64,000 nt of DNA from Petrolisthes cinctipes (lineage: Eukaryota > Arthropoda > Malacostraca > Decapoda > Porcellanidae). This document shows, in pieces, positions 23,627 to 34,395 of the stretch. The stretch's first letter is position 1; each line of letters begins with the position of its first letter. The notes below the pieces were generated by a model. That model had not been told where the DNA came from. It ran no database searches and worked only from the letters and a program-made list of their open reading frames with translations. The stretch is from contig JAWQEG010001435.1 of assembly GCA_033782935.1 (NCBI GenBank), forward strand, positions 1-64,000, read 5' to 3'. The translations under genes and the position numbers were made by a program.

Positions 23627-25277
23627 TCCCTCACATCTGTTCCTCTCATACTTATAGGTTGTCCAGCCATACCAATCCTTGCATAACTTTCCTCACACTT
23701 GTCTTTCATGTACTGGTACCTCTGCTCACTCACACACTCATTCCATCCCTCACACACCCTTCCTTCACACACCCAGCCCACACACACCCTTCCTTCACAC
23801 CTGTCCCTCATACACCCTTCCCTCACACACCCTTCCTTCACACACCCAGCCCCCACACACCCTTCCCTCACACACCCTTCCTTCACACCCTTCCCTCACA
23901 CACCCTTCCTTCACACCTGTCCCTCACACCCATGTTCCTTCACACCTATTTTCCTTCACACAAATGTTGCCCTGTCTGTCCTCACACCCCCAAACTTTTA
24001 TCCCTCATCCATCTGTGCACTCCTACTTTTGGAACATCTGCAGGAGAAGTTACAGGGCTGATGGAGTTGGTTGGTAACAAGTATAGTGGCTTGGTGTAAT
24101 ATATAGTGTCTGTGGAGCCATTGCACTATACAGGGACTCATTTTTTTCCTCTGCTGTGGTTCCGAAGTTGTAGATGTAGCTTGTACCTGCTCAGTGCTGT
24201 TAGTATGGTAAAGTGTCATTGAAGAGCTGTCTGTATTTGTGAAACTTATAATAGAAGCTGTGATTGTCATTTGCAAATATGATCAATCAAATATGATTTT
24301 GAAGCTGTTTTGTTATCTTTATGTTTATCATGGATGGCCAGCAACTTCACCATGAGTTAGATCAATACACCCCTGGTACAGTACATACCACTTTTACAAG
24401 TTTAGACACTCGGCTGAAAAATATATGAGTGTACTTTTCACCGACCCCCTTCGTGTGACTTTTCTGCATACAGCTCCTAGTCCATCATCACCTGTGTCTC
24501 CTACCTCCCACCCAACCTGCTCTTACCTTCACTCACATCCTAAGCTTCATGCAATCACCTGCTGCTGCTGCAAATCATCATCCGCCTCTTGCACGTCATC
24601 CCTAAACTGGACCCCTGTTTAACCCTCACTACCTCCCATGATTAATTGTATCCCTGTTTTTTTTATGTATTTTGCACCTATTTTCTGCACACCAGCCTCT
24701 GTACCTCTTTCCCTGTTGATATTTTTCTGTTTACAAACACACACACACACCTAGCTTACCTCTTCCCTATACCTGCTTAACCCTCTTACCTGCTTTACAC
24801 ATCTGTCTTTCCCGTGCCTGATTGCCACTCACACCTGCTTATCTCTGTTCTCCCTCTGCAGGCTTTTATATTTGCTTACATATGTACCCAGTTACCCGCT
24901 TGCTTATTGACCTACTTACCAACACTTACTCTCTCTCTATTTTCATTCCAAATGGTCTTTCCAGGCTTACTGCTCTTAATTCCTTCGCCATTTCTATCCA
25001 GGCACTCACTGTCCTCATGTATCCTCTCCCTCTTCCCTAGAACCCATCATCACTAACCAACCAGCTGGCTTTTTTACCCCAGGATTGAATGTACCACGCT
25101 AGACGTTTCGCTGCTTCTCACCCACTCACTCATTTTCTGCCCAGTGCAACCCAACCTCTCCCCACCTCTCCTGCTGGTATCTGGCTCTTGTACCCCACCC
25201 TCCCTAGTCCTCCCGTGTACTCTTCTATCTACCCTCATGAATCTGGCCACCATTACAGTGTTTCCCATGTGTTTCAG

Positions 25278-25423
25278 ACTTCCAAGGGTCGAGCGGAGAG
25301 GAGGAGATGGAAGGAGAGGAAGGCGAGGAAGGACCCGTGATGGACACAGGGAGCGATGTCATGCTCGACTACCCCTCAGACTGCTTCAAGGAGGCCTGCT
25401 ACGTCAAGTGTCCATGCTGTGTG
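25278..25423 (+). CDS. para: para exon 10 of window: end of II-III linker
   Basis: Reads DFQGSSGEEEMEGEEGEEGP, then DVMLDYPSDCFKEACYVKCP and ends CCV. The acidic run and the Cys-rich YPSDC...CCV motif match the linker end preceding domain III in Nav channels. Acceptor gtttcag, donor GTG/GTATGT. Phase 2 in, phase 0 out. Frame is fixed by both neighbours. Confidence 0.95.
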
Positions 25424-26078
25424 GTATGTTATTACTCATGTTGTTGACATTGTTGTTATCATGTGTTGCTTGCTCTTCTGTTGTATCTATGTGGACCTGT
25501 TTGTTGTTGTTGTGTCTTTTTGAGTTGTGTTATGTCTGTCTAAATGAGGAGTTCTGCTATAAATTTATCATGTTGTTTATACTGTGATGTGTTGTTGTGT
25601 TATGTACATGCTGTGTGATTATGTTGTTGTAAATTGTGTTGTGTCTAAGTGTCTACTGCTGTGTATGATGGTGTCACATGTCAAGGTGTCCCAGCAGTGT
25701 AGTGTGTTTGTTGTGACTTGTGGTACATACTGTATATCTAAAATGTCTGTGATGTGTATTATATATATTGTTTTATGGCGAGTTGTATTGTGTTGTGTTG
25801 TGGTCAGTTGTTCTTTCTGCATGCAATGCTTTCCTGTACTTTATTTCAGTTCATCTCTCTCAGGACAGTGGTATTGTGTACATCTTCAGTTGTTGTTGTT
25901 GAAGTTCCTCAAGCTGTCTGGCCGAGCATTGTAATTTATTTTAGAATTGAATTGTCTCCAGACCGTGGCACGAAGCTGTAATATATTTTTCAAATGCACA
26001 TAAATACTTAGTCCAGACTTGCATTGTTATGATATGATTAAATTGGAATGTACCTCACCAATAACTTTATCTTGGCAG
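25424..26078 (+). other. para intron, 655 bp
   Basis: TTG/GTT-rich sequence without an identifiable element; open frames on both strands reflect composition. Confidence 0.75.
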
Positions 26079-26378
26079 GGTGACCCAGAATCCCCGTTCT
26101 GGCAAGGATGGGGCCACCTTCGACTCAAGACATACCAACTTATTGAGAACAAGTACTTTGAGTCAGCAGTGATCACTATGATTGGTCTCTCTTCATTGGC
26201 CTTGGCTGCTGAGGATGTAGACTTGAAGGACCGTCCCAAACTGCAAGATGTTCTCTACTACATGGACAGGATCTTCACTGTCATATTCTTCATTGAGATG
26301 TTGATCAAATGGGTAGCCCTGGGCTTCGCTAAGTACTTCACCAATGCCTGGTGCTGGCTTGACTTCCTTATTGTAATG
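26079..26378 (+). CDS. para: para exon 11 of window: domain III S1, S2 and start of S3
   Basis: Exactly 100 codons, phase 0 at both ends. It reads [40 protein letters not shown] (S1), [20 protein letters not shown] (S2) and [12 protein letters not shown] (S3). Acceptor tggcag, donor ATG/GTAAGC. It feeds into either of two S3-S4 exons: a decayed one (26819) and the working one (27080). Confidence 0.98.
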
Positions 26379-26818
26379 GTAAGCGCAAGAAAAATAATTG
26401 TGTGAACAGGAGTGTACGACCAGAGAAAACGGTGAAAGATTAATTTTTACCATTACTACTCCCATTTGGAAAGTATTCATGAGGCAGTTATACATTCAAG
26501 ACATTGATTATGTCACTGAATGATTCACTATTATGATGTGTAATGTTACCAGGAAGTACAGTATCTAGCCTGCTTTTTCACCACTTTGAAAAAGAAAATT
26601 TTCTAACACAGTATAACTATACCCATATGTGGCTGCAATTTGAGTTAAGTATGAACCATATTATCTTGTGTATCAGTTTTTGTCTGTTGCCAAGTTTGTA
26701 TGAAGTTGTTGTCCCAGGGAGTGAGTGTACTGTATATATACTGTATCTCTTATAACTGGGGAACAGTTATAGATATGTGTGTATGATAGATCACATGGTA
26801 ACAACTTTAGTGTTGTAT

Positions 26819-26939
26819 GTATCAATGATAAACTTAGGAAAAGGCAGGCATCACTGAGGACATTCCAGCTTTCAGGTCAATGAGAACCTTCCTTGCTCTG
26901 CGACCATTGTGTGCTGTATCACGCTGGGATGGAATGAGT
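26819..26939 (+). pseudogene. Decayed alternative domain III S3-S4 exon (insect k-type)
   Basis: Two frames together match the alternative member of the insect k/l exon pair. The first reads VSMINL (26819-26836); after a 7-nt remnant where 12 are expected it reads AGITEDIPAFRSMRT and CAVSRWDGM (to 26936). The phrase DIPAFRSMRT...AVSRW is typical of the alternative exon, not of the copy at 27080. Damage: no AG acceptor before VSM (ttgtat), net 5-nt deletion, and two S4 arginines replaced by Leu and Cys (single-base changes from CGT). A GT donor (gtaagg, 26940) remains. It has 121 nt against 123 in the working exon. Confidence 0.82.
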
Positions 26940-27079
26940 GTAAGGAGTGAGTGATGAATGCTCTTACTGCTGGATGTAGTGATGTTGTGTGAGTGATGTT
27001 GATATGTTACTCTAGTGATGATCATCCTGCTGTTGTTCTCCTCTTCCTTTGTGTCATTGTCCTGAACTTTCTTCTCCAG

Positions 27080-27202
27080 GTGTCTTTGATAAACCTTGTG
27101 GCGACCCTGGCGGGAGCTGGAAAAATCCAGGCATTCAAGACCATGAGAACGTTGCGAGCCCTGCGTCCTCTGAGAGCCTTATCTCGTATGCAGGGCATGA
27201 GG
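27080..27202 (+). CDS. para: para exon 12 of window: domain III S3-S4 voltage sensor (working copy)
   Basis: 41 codons, phase 0: [20 protein letters not shown] then [20 protein letters not shown] and R. It carries the full S4 charge series. It corresponds to the insect exon whose end is SRMQGMR. Acceptor tctccag, donor AGG/GTAAGT. It is the only intact S3-S4 exon in the interval between S2-S3 (26378) and S5 (29371). Confidence 0.98.
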
Positions 27203-27526
27203 GTAAGTCCCATCTACCCTTGGCTTTCCATGCTCTCAGTACTGCTCACCATTCTTACATTCCCTGGTCATACAAGCCACCTACTCCAGTTTCTGAAGGA
27301 GTTGTGGCTGCCATGTGCCTCCAAACAAACCCCAGAGGGTGGGTGGGTGGGTTGCCATCATGTAAGGTGGCAACAATAATAATCTAAGGGAGGGAGAATG
27401 AACATGTTACTTTTCATACTCGTGTCTACCAGAATGTACCCTACTGTATAAGTATCTACTGAAACTTTTTAAATATTAAGTTAATAGAGATTGTTCAGTT
27501 ATTTCTTTTGTAGATAGTGCTTCAGT

Positions 27527-29076
27527 GTTCTATCTATCTATCTATAGCTCCGACGCCTTGTTCCCTCTGGGAACTCCTGCCAAGGGGGTGGCCACGGCAG
27601 AAGAGTCTCCAGTTTTCCCTGTTCCAGAACTCCCTCCTCACTTGCTCCATCCCCCCTCCCCCACTCACACTTCTCTCTCTCTCACATACTCTTCCACTCT
27701 GGTCTGCCTCTCACACCAGGTCCCCCAACTTCACTATCGTACACCTTCTTTACAAACTCTTCACCTTGCATTCTCTCTACATGTCCAAACCACCTCAATG
27801 TATTACGTTTCACTCTCTCAACCACTCCACACTCAATACCAATTGCCTTCTCACTCATACCACATCTCTCATACACACTCATTACTTTCTCCATCCCACC
27901 TAGTAAGTCCACATGCTCCTCTCAGATAACTAATTTCCACAGCACCTATTCTATACTGTTGAGCCCTACTCCATGTCCATGTCTCGATGCATATGTCAGT
28001 GTTGGCAGGATTATACACTTTCTCAGTCCCTTTTTCACTTCCATATTCACACTTCTACCCTTCATTATCCCCCCTAGTGATCCTATGACCTGCCTGCCCC
28101 TCACTGCTCTCTCCCTGATTTCTCCTTCAATACTTCCATGCTTACACAAAACTGTTCCCAGATACTTGAATTCCCTCGCCTCCTCCATCCTCTCACCCCC
28201 TAAGTTATCTCACATTCCATCCCAGTTGGCACAGCCACTCTATAGGGTGTAGCAAAGTCAATTACTTGTGTTTTAGTCCTCTCAAATACCATCACCTTAC
28301 TCTTACCAACATTCACCTTCAGTTTTCTTTGCTTACACACGGACTGAAACTCATCCACCACCCTCTGTAACTCCCTTTCACTCTCGGCCAGCAACACAGT
28401 GTCATCCGCAAATAAGCTTGCAACCAAGGACCAATCTACTCTATTCAACCTCAGTTTCGCACCCAGACCCTCCACCTTTGCATTCATCTCTGTCATGCAA
28501 CCATCCATAAAGATATTGAACAACCATGGTGACATGACACACCCCTGCCTCAACCCTACACTGATATCAAAGTTCTCACTCAAATCCCCCTCGACCCTCA
28601 CACAAGCTTTTGCCTCTCTATAGAAAGCTTCAATCCCCTCCAGCAGGAGCCCACCAACACCTTAAATCCTTAATACATATGTTATAGTTCTCCTGTCGAC
28701 CCTATCGTATGAAGGCAGCATACAACTTCCTACCCTTTCTGAACCCTCCCTGCTCCTCACTGACTTAATTCCCTGTTACTTCTATCAGTCTCTCAGTCTC
28801 ACTCGCCGTCCTCTTCACTTTCCTCTTACACTCATTGTATTCCCTCTTCCATCTCTCTTTCACCTCCTCTGGCACATTTCTCTGCAGGGTTCTCCTAAAA
28901 ACCTTCCTCTTATTCTCTACTGCATCCTTCACTTCTTCAGACCACCATGCACTCCTTTTCTTCCCCCTCTTTTGTCCTTTGTACCCCACCACCTCTGCTG
29001 CTGTCCTACACATTAAAGTTTTGAATGCTTCAGTTTTACCAAAATTTAAAAGTTGTCTAAATATATACATAGTCAT
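27527..29076 (-). mobile_element. Non-LTR retrotransposon (LINE) relic, antisense in para intron
   Basis: Minus-strand fragments appear in order. A segment with KKRSAWWSEEVKDAVENKRK (about 28765-29060) is typical of the region before the reverse transcriptase. The polymerase core has LRQGCVMSPWLFNIFMDGCM and FADDTVLLAESERELQ (28200-28601). Next is a piece with FKYLGTVLCKHGSIEGEIRE (27946-28188), then the C-terminal tail NTLRWFGHVERMQGEEFVKK (27682-27912). Frames are shifted between pieces, so it is dead. The 3' end carries a GATA-type tail (plus strand CTATCTATCTA, about 27530-27546). A sister fragment lies on the plus strand at about 38060-38430. The clade is not determined. Confidence 0.88.
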
Positions 29077-29370
29077 ACTGTAAAATATATTAGAGTATGG
29101 ACACTACTGTATGTTAGTAAATCATACCAAAAAAAATGTCCACTAACTTGCACTATCAGTAAATCTGGCCTTCATGTAGTTTCCTTGGTTTTTATGTAGA
29201 ATTTCCCTTTCCTCATTACTGTATTACCTTATCCATAGTATTTTCACTCTATCCTTATATACCTGTACATTGCTCACTTTTGCATTATCTGAGGTGGTAT
29301 CATTTGAAGGTGTTGTAGGACTATCATGTGTGTGACATGTACAATACCATAACTCTGTTGTATACTGTAG

Positions 29371-29529
<159 letters not shown>

Positions 29530-29846
29530 TAAAGTATCATCCATTATGTAACCCCTTGAGTACCTGTATCATATTTTTAAGAATATAAATTCCAACTCAA
29601 AATAGGATTTAATATGCCTGAATACAAACATAGCCACATAGAGTGTAAATAGAATTTCAAATAACTAACTTCTCAGCTTTGTTGACATTTTGCTGTGTAT
29701 CCTGGGTGACTTGACGAGATTATGTTCAACTGAGAAGACACCAATGACACTCCAAAATATACAAGTTACCATTACAGTACAGTACCTGGGCCTTGATATG
29801 TATCTTGTATAATGCCCTGAGTCACTTATTGTCTGACCTCCCACAG

Positions 29847-30041
29847 TGTATTGACCCTGAAGGCACCCCCATGAATGCCGAGGACTGTCCAGATCGGGAT
29901 TTCTGCAAGAAACTCAACCTGACATGGGTGAACAGTGAGGTTCACTTTGACCACGTGGGGATGGCCTACCTGGCACTGTTTCAGGTGGCCACATGGAAAG
30001 GCTGGATACAGATCATGAATGACGCCATCGACTCCAGGGCT
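29847..30041 (+). CDS. para: para exon 14 of window: domain III turret and pore loop
   Basis: 65 codons. It reads [39 protein letters not shown] and [20 protein letters not shown]. The Lys in WKGW is the domain III selectivity residue that makes the pore sodium-selective. The residue before it is Trp; insect para and vertebrate Nav have Phe. Acceptor cccacag, donor GCT/GTTAGT, phase 0. The turret has extra Cys residues compared with insect para. Confidence 0.97.
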
Positions 30042-30641
30042 GTTAGTAATGTTTCTCAGTCTGTTCGGGGCCACACACAGAAAAAAACAATCCTCAGGGG
30101 CCCGAACCACCGCTCCATACACTTCCACGGAGTGGTCGTCCTGGTCCCTCAGTGGTCGTGAATTTTTCTGTAAATGGTTATTGGTAGGATATGTCCTATT
30201 GGGGATGGATACAGTATTGTGTCATGAGGCAGTATTGGCGAAGAACAGAAAGTGTGGTTGGGGAAAAACAAAAAAATAGTAAGGTGTATAACACTGTGAG
30301 ATTGTCCCTTAATGGTCTACTTTTATTTACAGTACAGGTATTTTCCATTCATTGTATATTGATTTTTTATTAATGCTTGTTTATTGAAGTTACATTATAT
30401 CATTAGGGAAGAGCCAGTGAATTGTTGTCCTGAAAAGAACCCCTGTAGTACTTTTGATAGAGAAAAGCAACAGATCACTAAAAAAAGATCCATAGCCAAT
30501 TTCAGCCTAATATATTCTTGCGTAGAGGGTTATGTTTAGGGTTAGTTGGAGATACCTGTACTGTACTGTATTCCCATATTGAAACCTGTATACTTTAGCC
30601 AGTTAATAATACCTTACTTTACTTTACTCTGCTTCCCAAAG
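30042..30641 (+). other. para intron, 600 bp
   Basis: No repeat element was recognised apart from a TACTGTACTGTA motif near 30555. The 3' end has CTTTACTTTACTC before the acceptor. Confidence 0.75.
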
Positions 30642-30779
30642 ATTGACGAACAACCCATACGAGAGGACAACCTCTATATGTACCTCTACTTTGTCTTCTT
30701 CATCATCTTTGGATCCTTCTTCACCCTCAACCTCTTCATTGGTGTCATCATTGATAACTTCAACGAACAGAAGAAAAAG
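30642..30779 (+). CDS. para: para exon 15 of window: domain III S6
   Basis: 46 codons: [46 protein letters not shown]. It contains the Phe positions equivalent to resistance sites F1534 and F1538, both Phe. Acceptor cccaaag, donor AAG/GTGAGT. The donor runs directly into a (GT)n microsatellite. Confidence 0.98.

Positions 30780-30783
<4 letters not shown>

Positions 30784-30823
<40 letters not shown>
30784..30823. repeat. (GT)n microsatellite merging with a splice donor
   Basis: GTGAGT of the exon 15 donor passes straight into a pure GT run of about 40 bp. Confidence 0.97.
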
Positions 30824-30825
<2 letters not shown>

Positions 30826-31825
30826 AGTAATCTGTTTCATGACATACAGTAGTTTGGTGAAATCAATAGCCCTTCAATTTACTGTCAAATGATTCTCCTC
30901 CATAAGAGAGGTAGTGCGATATGTCAGTGTGTAAATTTTGGAAAGTAAAAGAGTGAAAGGTGAATGACACCAATTACTGCATTTAGGACTATAGAGTAGA
31001 GAGGCTGATCCACTTTAGGGGAGGGTCTTCTGTTTTGGAATGAAACTTGAAAGTACTGTAATTGAGATGACGAGAGAAGATCGATGATGACCAATGTACA
31101 GTCGCCAGCACTGCCGCTTGGCTGCATGGCTCACATGTTTAAGAGATTTAAGTGATTCAGCTCCTTAAGCAACAAAGTTCACTTCATGTGCTAGTGTATC
31201 GAGGATACTCCATCTCACACACGTGGATTGTTTCGAGCTAAATAATCACAGTACTAGTGGTGCTATAACTCTGAATATGTGTGTGCCCCTGGCCACGCGG
31301 CAATGCTGGTGAGTGTACACTATACTCACCAATGTACTGTATGTTCAGTATATTTGTAGATAGTTACAAAGTACAGTATATACAGTAAGCTCTTGATGTT
31401 ATGATATCAATATGATAATACAATGCCATGTAGAGCATTTAAGACAATGGACAAAGAAAGGAAGATAAGTACAGTACATTGAACTAGATCAGATTATATA
31501 TAATGAAGGAGTGAGTACATTACTATGCTAACGTAACATAATATATTGTATAACACTTTTCATTTAACACAGATGCAGTAGATCATTTAGTCTGTAAGGT
31601 AATGAATTACAGGAGCCTGGGAAAACATTTGGTAGTGTTCAGCAAAGGACTGAGTGTAAACTGAAGTGATGGATGGTGTACAAATATTTATGCGTGTTAT
31701 ATGGGTGTTGGTTTGCATTACTTACATATATGTTGGGAGAGTCAACGCATGTTCGTCAGGTTAAGAAAACCTAACACTGCAGCCTTACTGACTGAACCCA
31801 CCTCCTTCCACCCACCCACACACAG
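30824..31825 (+). other. para intron remainder, about 1 kb
   Basis: A half copy of the GATTCCTCC hairpin family sits at about 30825-30900 (AATCTGTTTCATGACATACA with later CCCTTCAATTTACTG). The rest is AT-rich with no further element seen. Confidence 0.65.
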
Positions 31826-31933
31826 GCTGGTGGATCCCTGGAGATGTTCATGACTGACGACCAGAAGAAATACTACAATGCCATGAAGAAGATGGGAGGA
31901 AAGAAGCCTCTCAAGGCCATTCCTCGTCCCCAG
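31826..31933 (+). CDS. para: para exon 16 of window: III-IV linker, fast-inactivation particle
   Basis: 36 codons: [20 protein letters not shown] then [19 protein letters not shown] is the arthropod version of the IFM inactivation particle. Acceptor ccacacacag, donor CAG/GTAGAC, a weak donor. Drosophila has PRPRW at the junction; here PRPQ joins FRPQ in the next exon. Confidence 0.97.
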
Positions 31934-32219
31934 GTAGACCTCCTCCCACACTCCCTTTCCCTCCCTCAGGCTCCAGGATTACAGTACTGTACCTCCACCT
32001 TCCTCCCCTCCTCCAATCCCTCCCTAACTTATTCCTCCTCCTTGTTGGTCTTTTTAAACTCTCAACTCTCAGGGAAATGTGCAAGGAAATTTCCCTCCCA
32101 TACTTTTTCTTCTTCATCCTCCTCCTCATCATCATCCTCTTCTTCCTCCCTCTCCCCCTCCTCCTCCTCATCCTCATCCTTTCCCTATCTGGCCTCTCCT
32201 GGTTAGCCATATCCAACCC

Positions 32220-32381
32220 CAAGTGCCGTGTGCAAGAAGAGTCACCGGCCGGACAACAACAACAACAACCTCAACAATACCCTGTATGTCGGCTCCACCT
32301 CAAGTTCCCGGAGCCGACCTATCACATGTCTGTTTGTCGTCCTGGCCCGGCCGGTGACTCTCCTTTCCATACGGCACTTCT
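32220..32381. mobile_element. Foldback element with AAGTGCCGT...ACGGCACTT ends
   Basis: Left arm AAGTGCCGTGTGCAAGAAGA then GTCACCGGCCGGAC; right arm GTCCTGGCCCGGCCGGTGAC ending ATACGGCACTT. A second, inner inverted repeat GTCGGCTCC...GGAGCCGAC sits in the loop. About 162 bp. Confidence 0.75.
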
Positions 32382-34192
32382 CACCACAATAGCACAGACA
32401 CTTGGCAGGGAGTGAGCTGTGTCTCCGGTTATGATAATTATGATATGCCTGAAAGCTCCTCATCCATTTTTTTGTTTTTTTTTCTACTTGATTTCATTTT
32501 TCTGCAGGTGGGACTTGTACTCCTCATGCCACCACCACCACTGCCATATCACTCCTCTCTCTATCTCTCTTCCTTTTTTTCTTTCTCTCTCTTTCTTTTT
32601 CTCCAATTAATTTTTCCATGCTTTATTATTTATATCGACCACAATCAAGCTTATTGCACCTCTGGTATTGTTTTGAAGATCATGCTTGCTCTATTTCTCA
32701 GAATCAGGTTTGCATTGTTATCTATACGAGTATCAGCATTGCCTTATCACTGTCTGTGAGTGTGTGTGCAGGGAGTCCAGGTAAATCGCACACACACATA
32801 CACACATTCAAAGGTTTATTGTTTTTTTTACTGGTGTTGGTGTCGTGTGAGACCATTTTGGCTTCTCCTCATCATCCAGTGCATGCCTCCAAGGAACAAC
32901 ACTATGTATATACCCTCTCTGGGTTCCCAAATTGGTCTTGATAACAAAGGTCAATTAATGGTGGATGTCATTTAGTTTCTGATATTATTATGATCTTTCC
33001 TTTTGATGCATGTAATCATTTGAAAAGTACAGTATATAGAAAAGCAATACAGTACAGTACTTCCACCACACTGACTGCAATGCACCACAATGGAATGTGG
33101 ACATTATATACACTGAGTAGCCTACTGTACAATGGTTATGACCTACAGTAAATTAAAGTAATGAGAAATTACTTAAGATCTTTCATGAACAACAACCCTG
33201 TCTATATTCATTACTTGTTTTTCATTCATTTTGACCATCTTAGAAGACATTACTGCTTTCATGTACAGTTGTGGACAAAATTTATATCTTACACTTCCAT
33301 TTTTTGCAGACCTTCAGATTCATAGCCACGTAAACAAAACAAAGCTAAGAAAAGCAGTGCACTGTACTGTACTGTATATGTGTAAGCACAATAGTAATAC
33401 TGTACACAGGCATTCCTCACTAGTGTTATGAATTTATATAATATTATATTTGCATCATCATCAATCATCATTATTTTTATAGCCACTAATTTCTCTGCCT
33501 TGCCAAATCTCTGATGATTAATATTCTTACCTTAAGTAATTTTCAGCTTTAGTGTTTATGTAGCCTCGCTCACCTTCACCTTTGCCCGTCACTGTCAAAT
33601 TTTTCCTCGGGTAGCATTTTAACCCACATCATCTCTGTTGTGGAACTCTTGTGCTCTTTACTTTGATTGGTGTAGTATTTAGCTGCTGTCATTTTCTGTC
33701 ATCCTTTTCATTCAAACTGGTCTCATTTTAGTTTTGTCTTTGCTATCCTCTGTACATATTTCTGACCTCCATCTTTTTCCTTCACCACTACAACCGCCAT
33801 ATCACTTTTGTCTGCACCTGTATATAGTATCATCATCTTTGAAAAATAAGTTCACAGTTTTTCTTTCAGAGCACTATCACCACCACCACCACCACCACCA
33901 CCACCACCACCACACGTACCTGTCCCTCTTACCCTCACCATCACATCTGTCTCAGTCTATCACCACCACCATACCTGTCTCTCCTACCACCATCACCACC
34001 ACCATGTAATCTGATCTTTCTGTCACCACCACTGCTACCCCTGCTGCCATCACCACCATCCCATCATATCACATCTTCCTTCCACCGACACCACAAAGAA
34101 CCGACTAAAGAGAGAGGAATGAACGCCGCCTCTTCTCCCAACACTCCAGGTTGCACTCAAGTGGTTAAAAGGAGATGGTGCAACTTGGCCCT

Positions 34193-34395
34193 TCCTCCTC
34201 CTCCTCCTCCTCCTCCTCCTCCTCCTCCTCCTCCTCCTCCTCCTCCTCCTCCTCCTCCTCCTCCTCCTCCTCCTCCTCCTCCTCCTCCTCCTCCTCCTCC
34301 TCCTCCTCCTCCTCCTCCTCCTCCTCCTCCTCCTCCTCCTCCTCCTCCTCCTCCTCCTCCTCCTCCTCCTCCTCCTCCTCCTCCTCCTCCTCCTC
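34193..34395. repeat. Giant (CCT)n array, about 67 units
   Basis: Uninterrupted CCT triplets for about 200 bp in the intron before domain IV. The poly-Pro, poly-Ser, poly-Glu and poly-Arg frames across it are artefacts. Confidence 0.98.

Larger units (their letters stand above)
17570..25277 (+). other. para intron, 7.7 kb
   Basis: No exon recognised. It holds CA-rich tracts (18440-18860), a GTGTGGTG minisatellite (20656-21190), a (TC)n run, three hairpin elements near 21.6-22.1 kb, a long (AC)n (23556-23622) and CACACCCTTCC repeats (about 23740-23960). Stretches 17700-18400, 18900-20600, 22130-23390 and 23980-25270 show no structure I can name. Confidence 0.8.

Noticed and set aside
30042..30170. 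Possible extension of exon 14 past SRA ([15 protein letters not shown])
   Set aside because: It is intron read-through; GTTAGT at 30042 is the donor and the next exon continues the conserved sequence directly.
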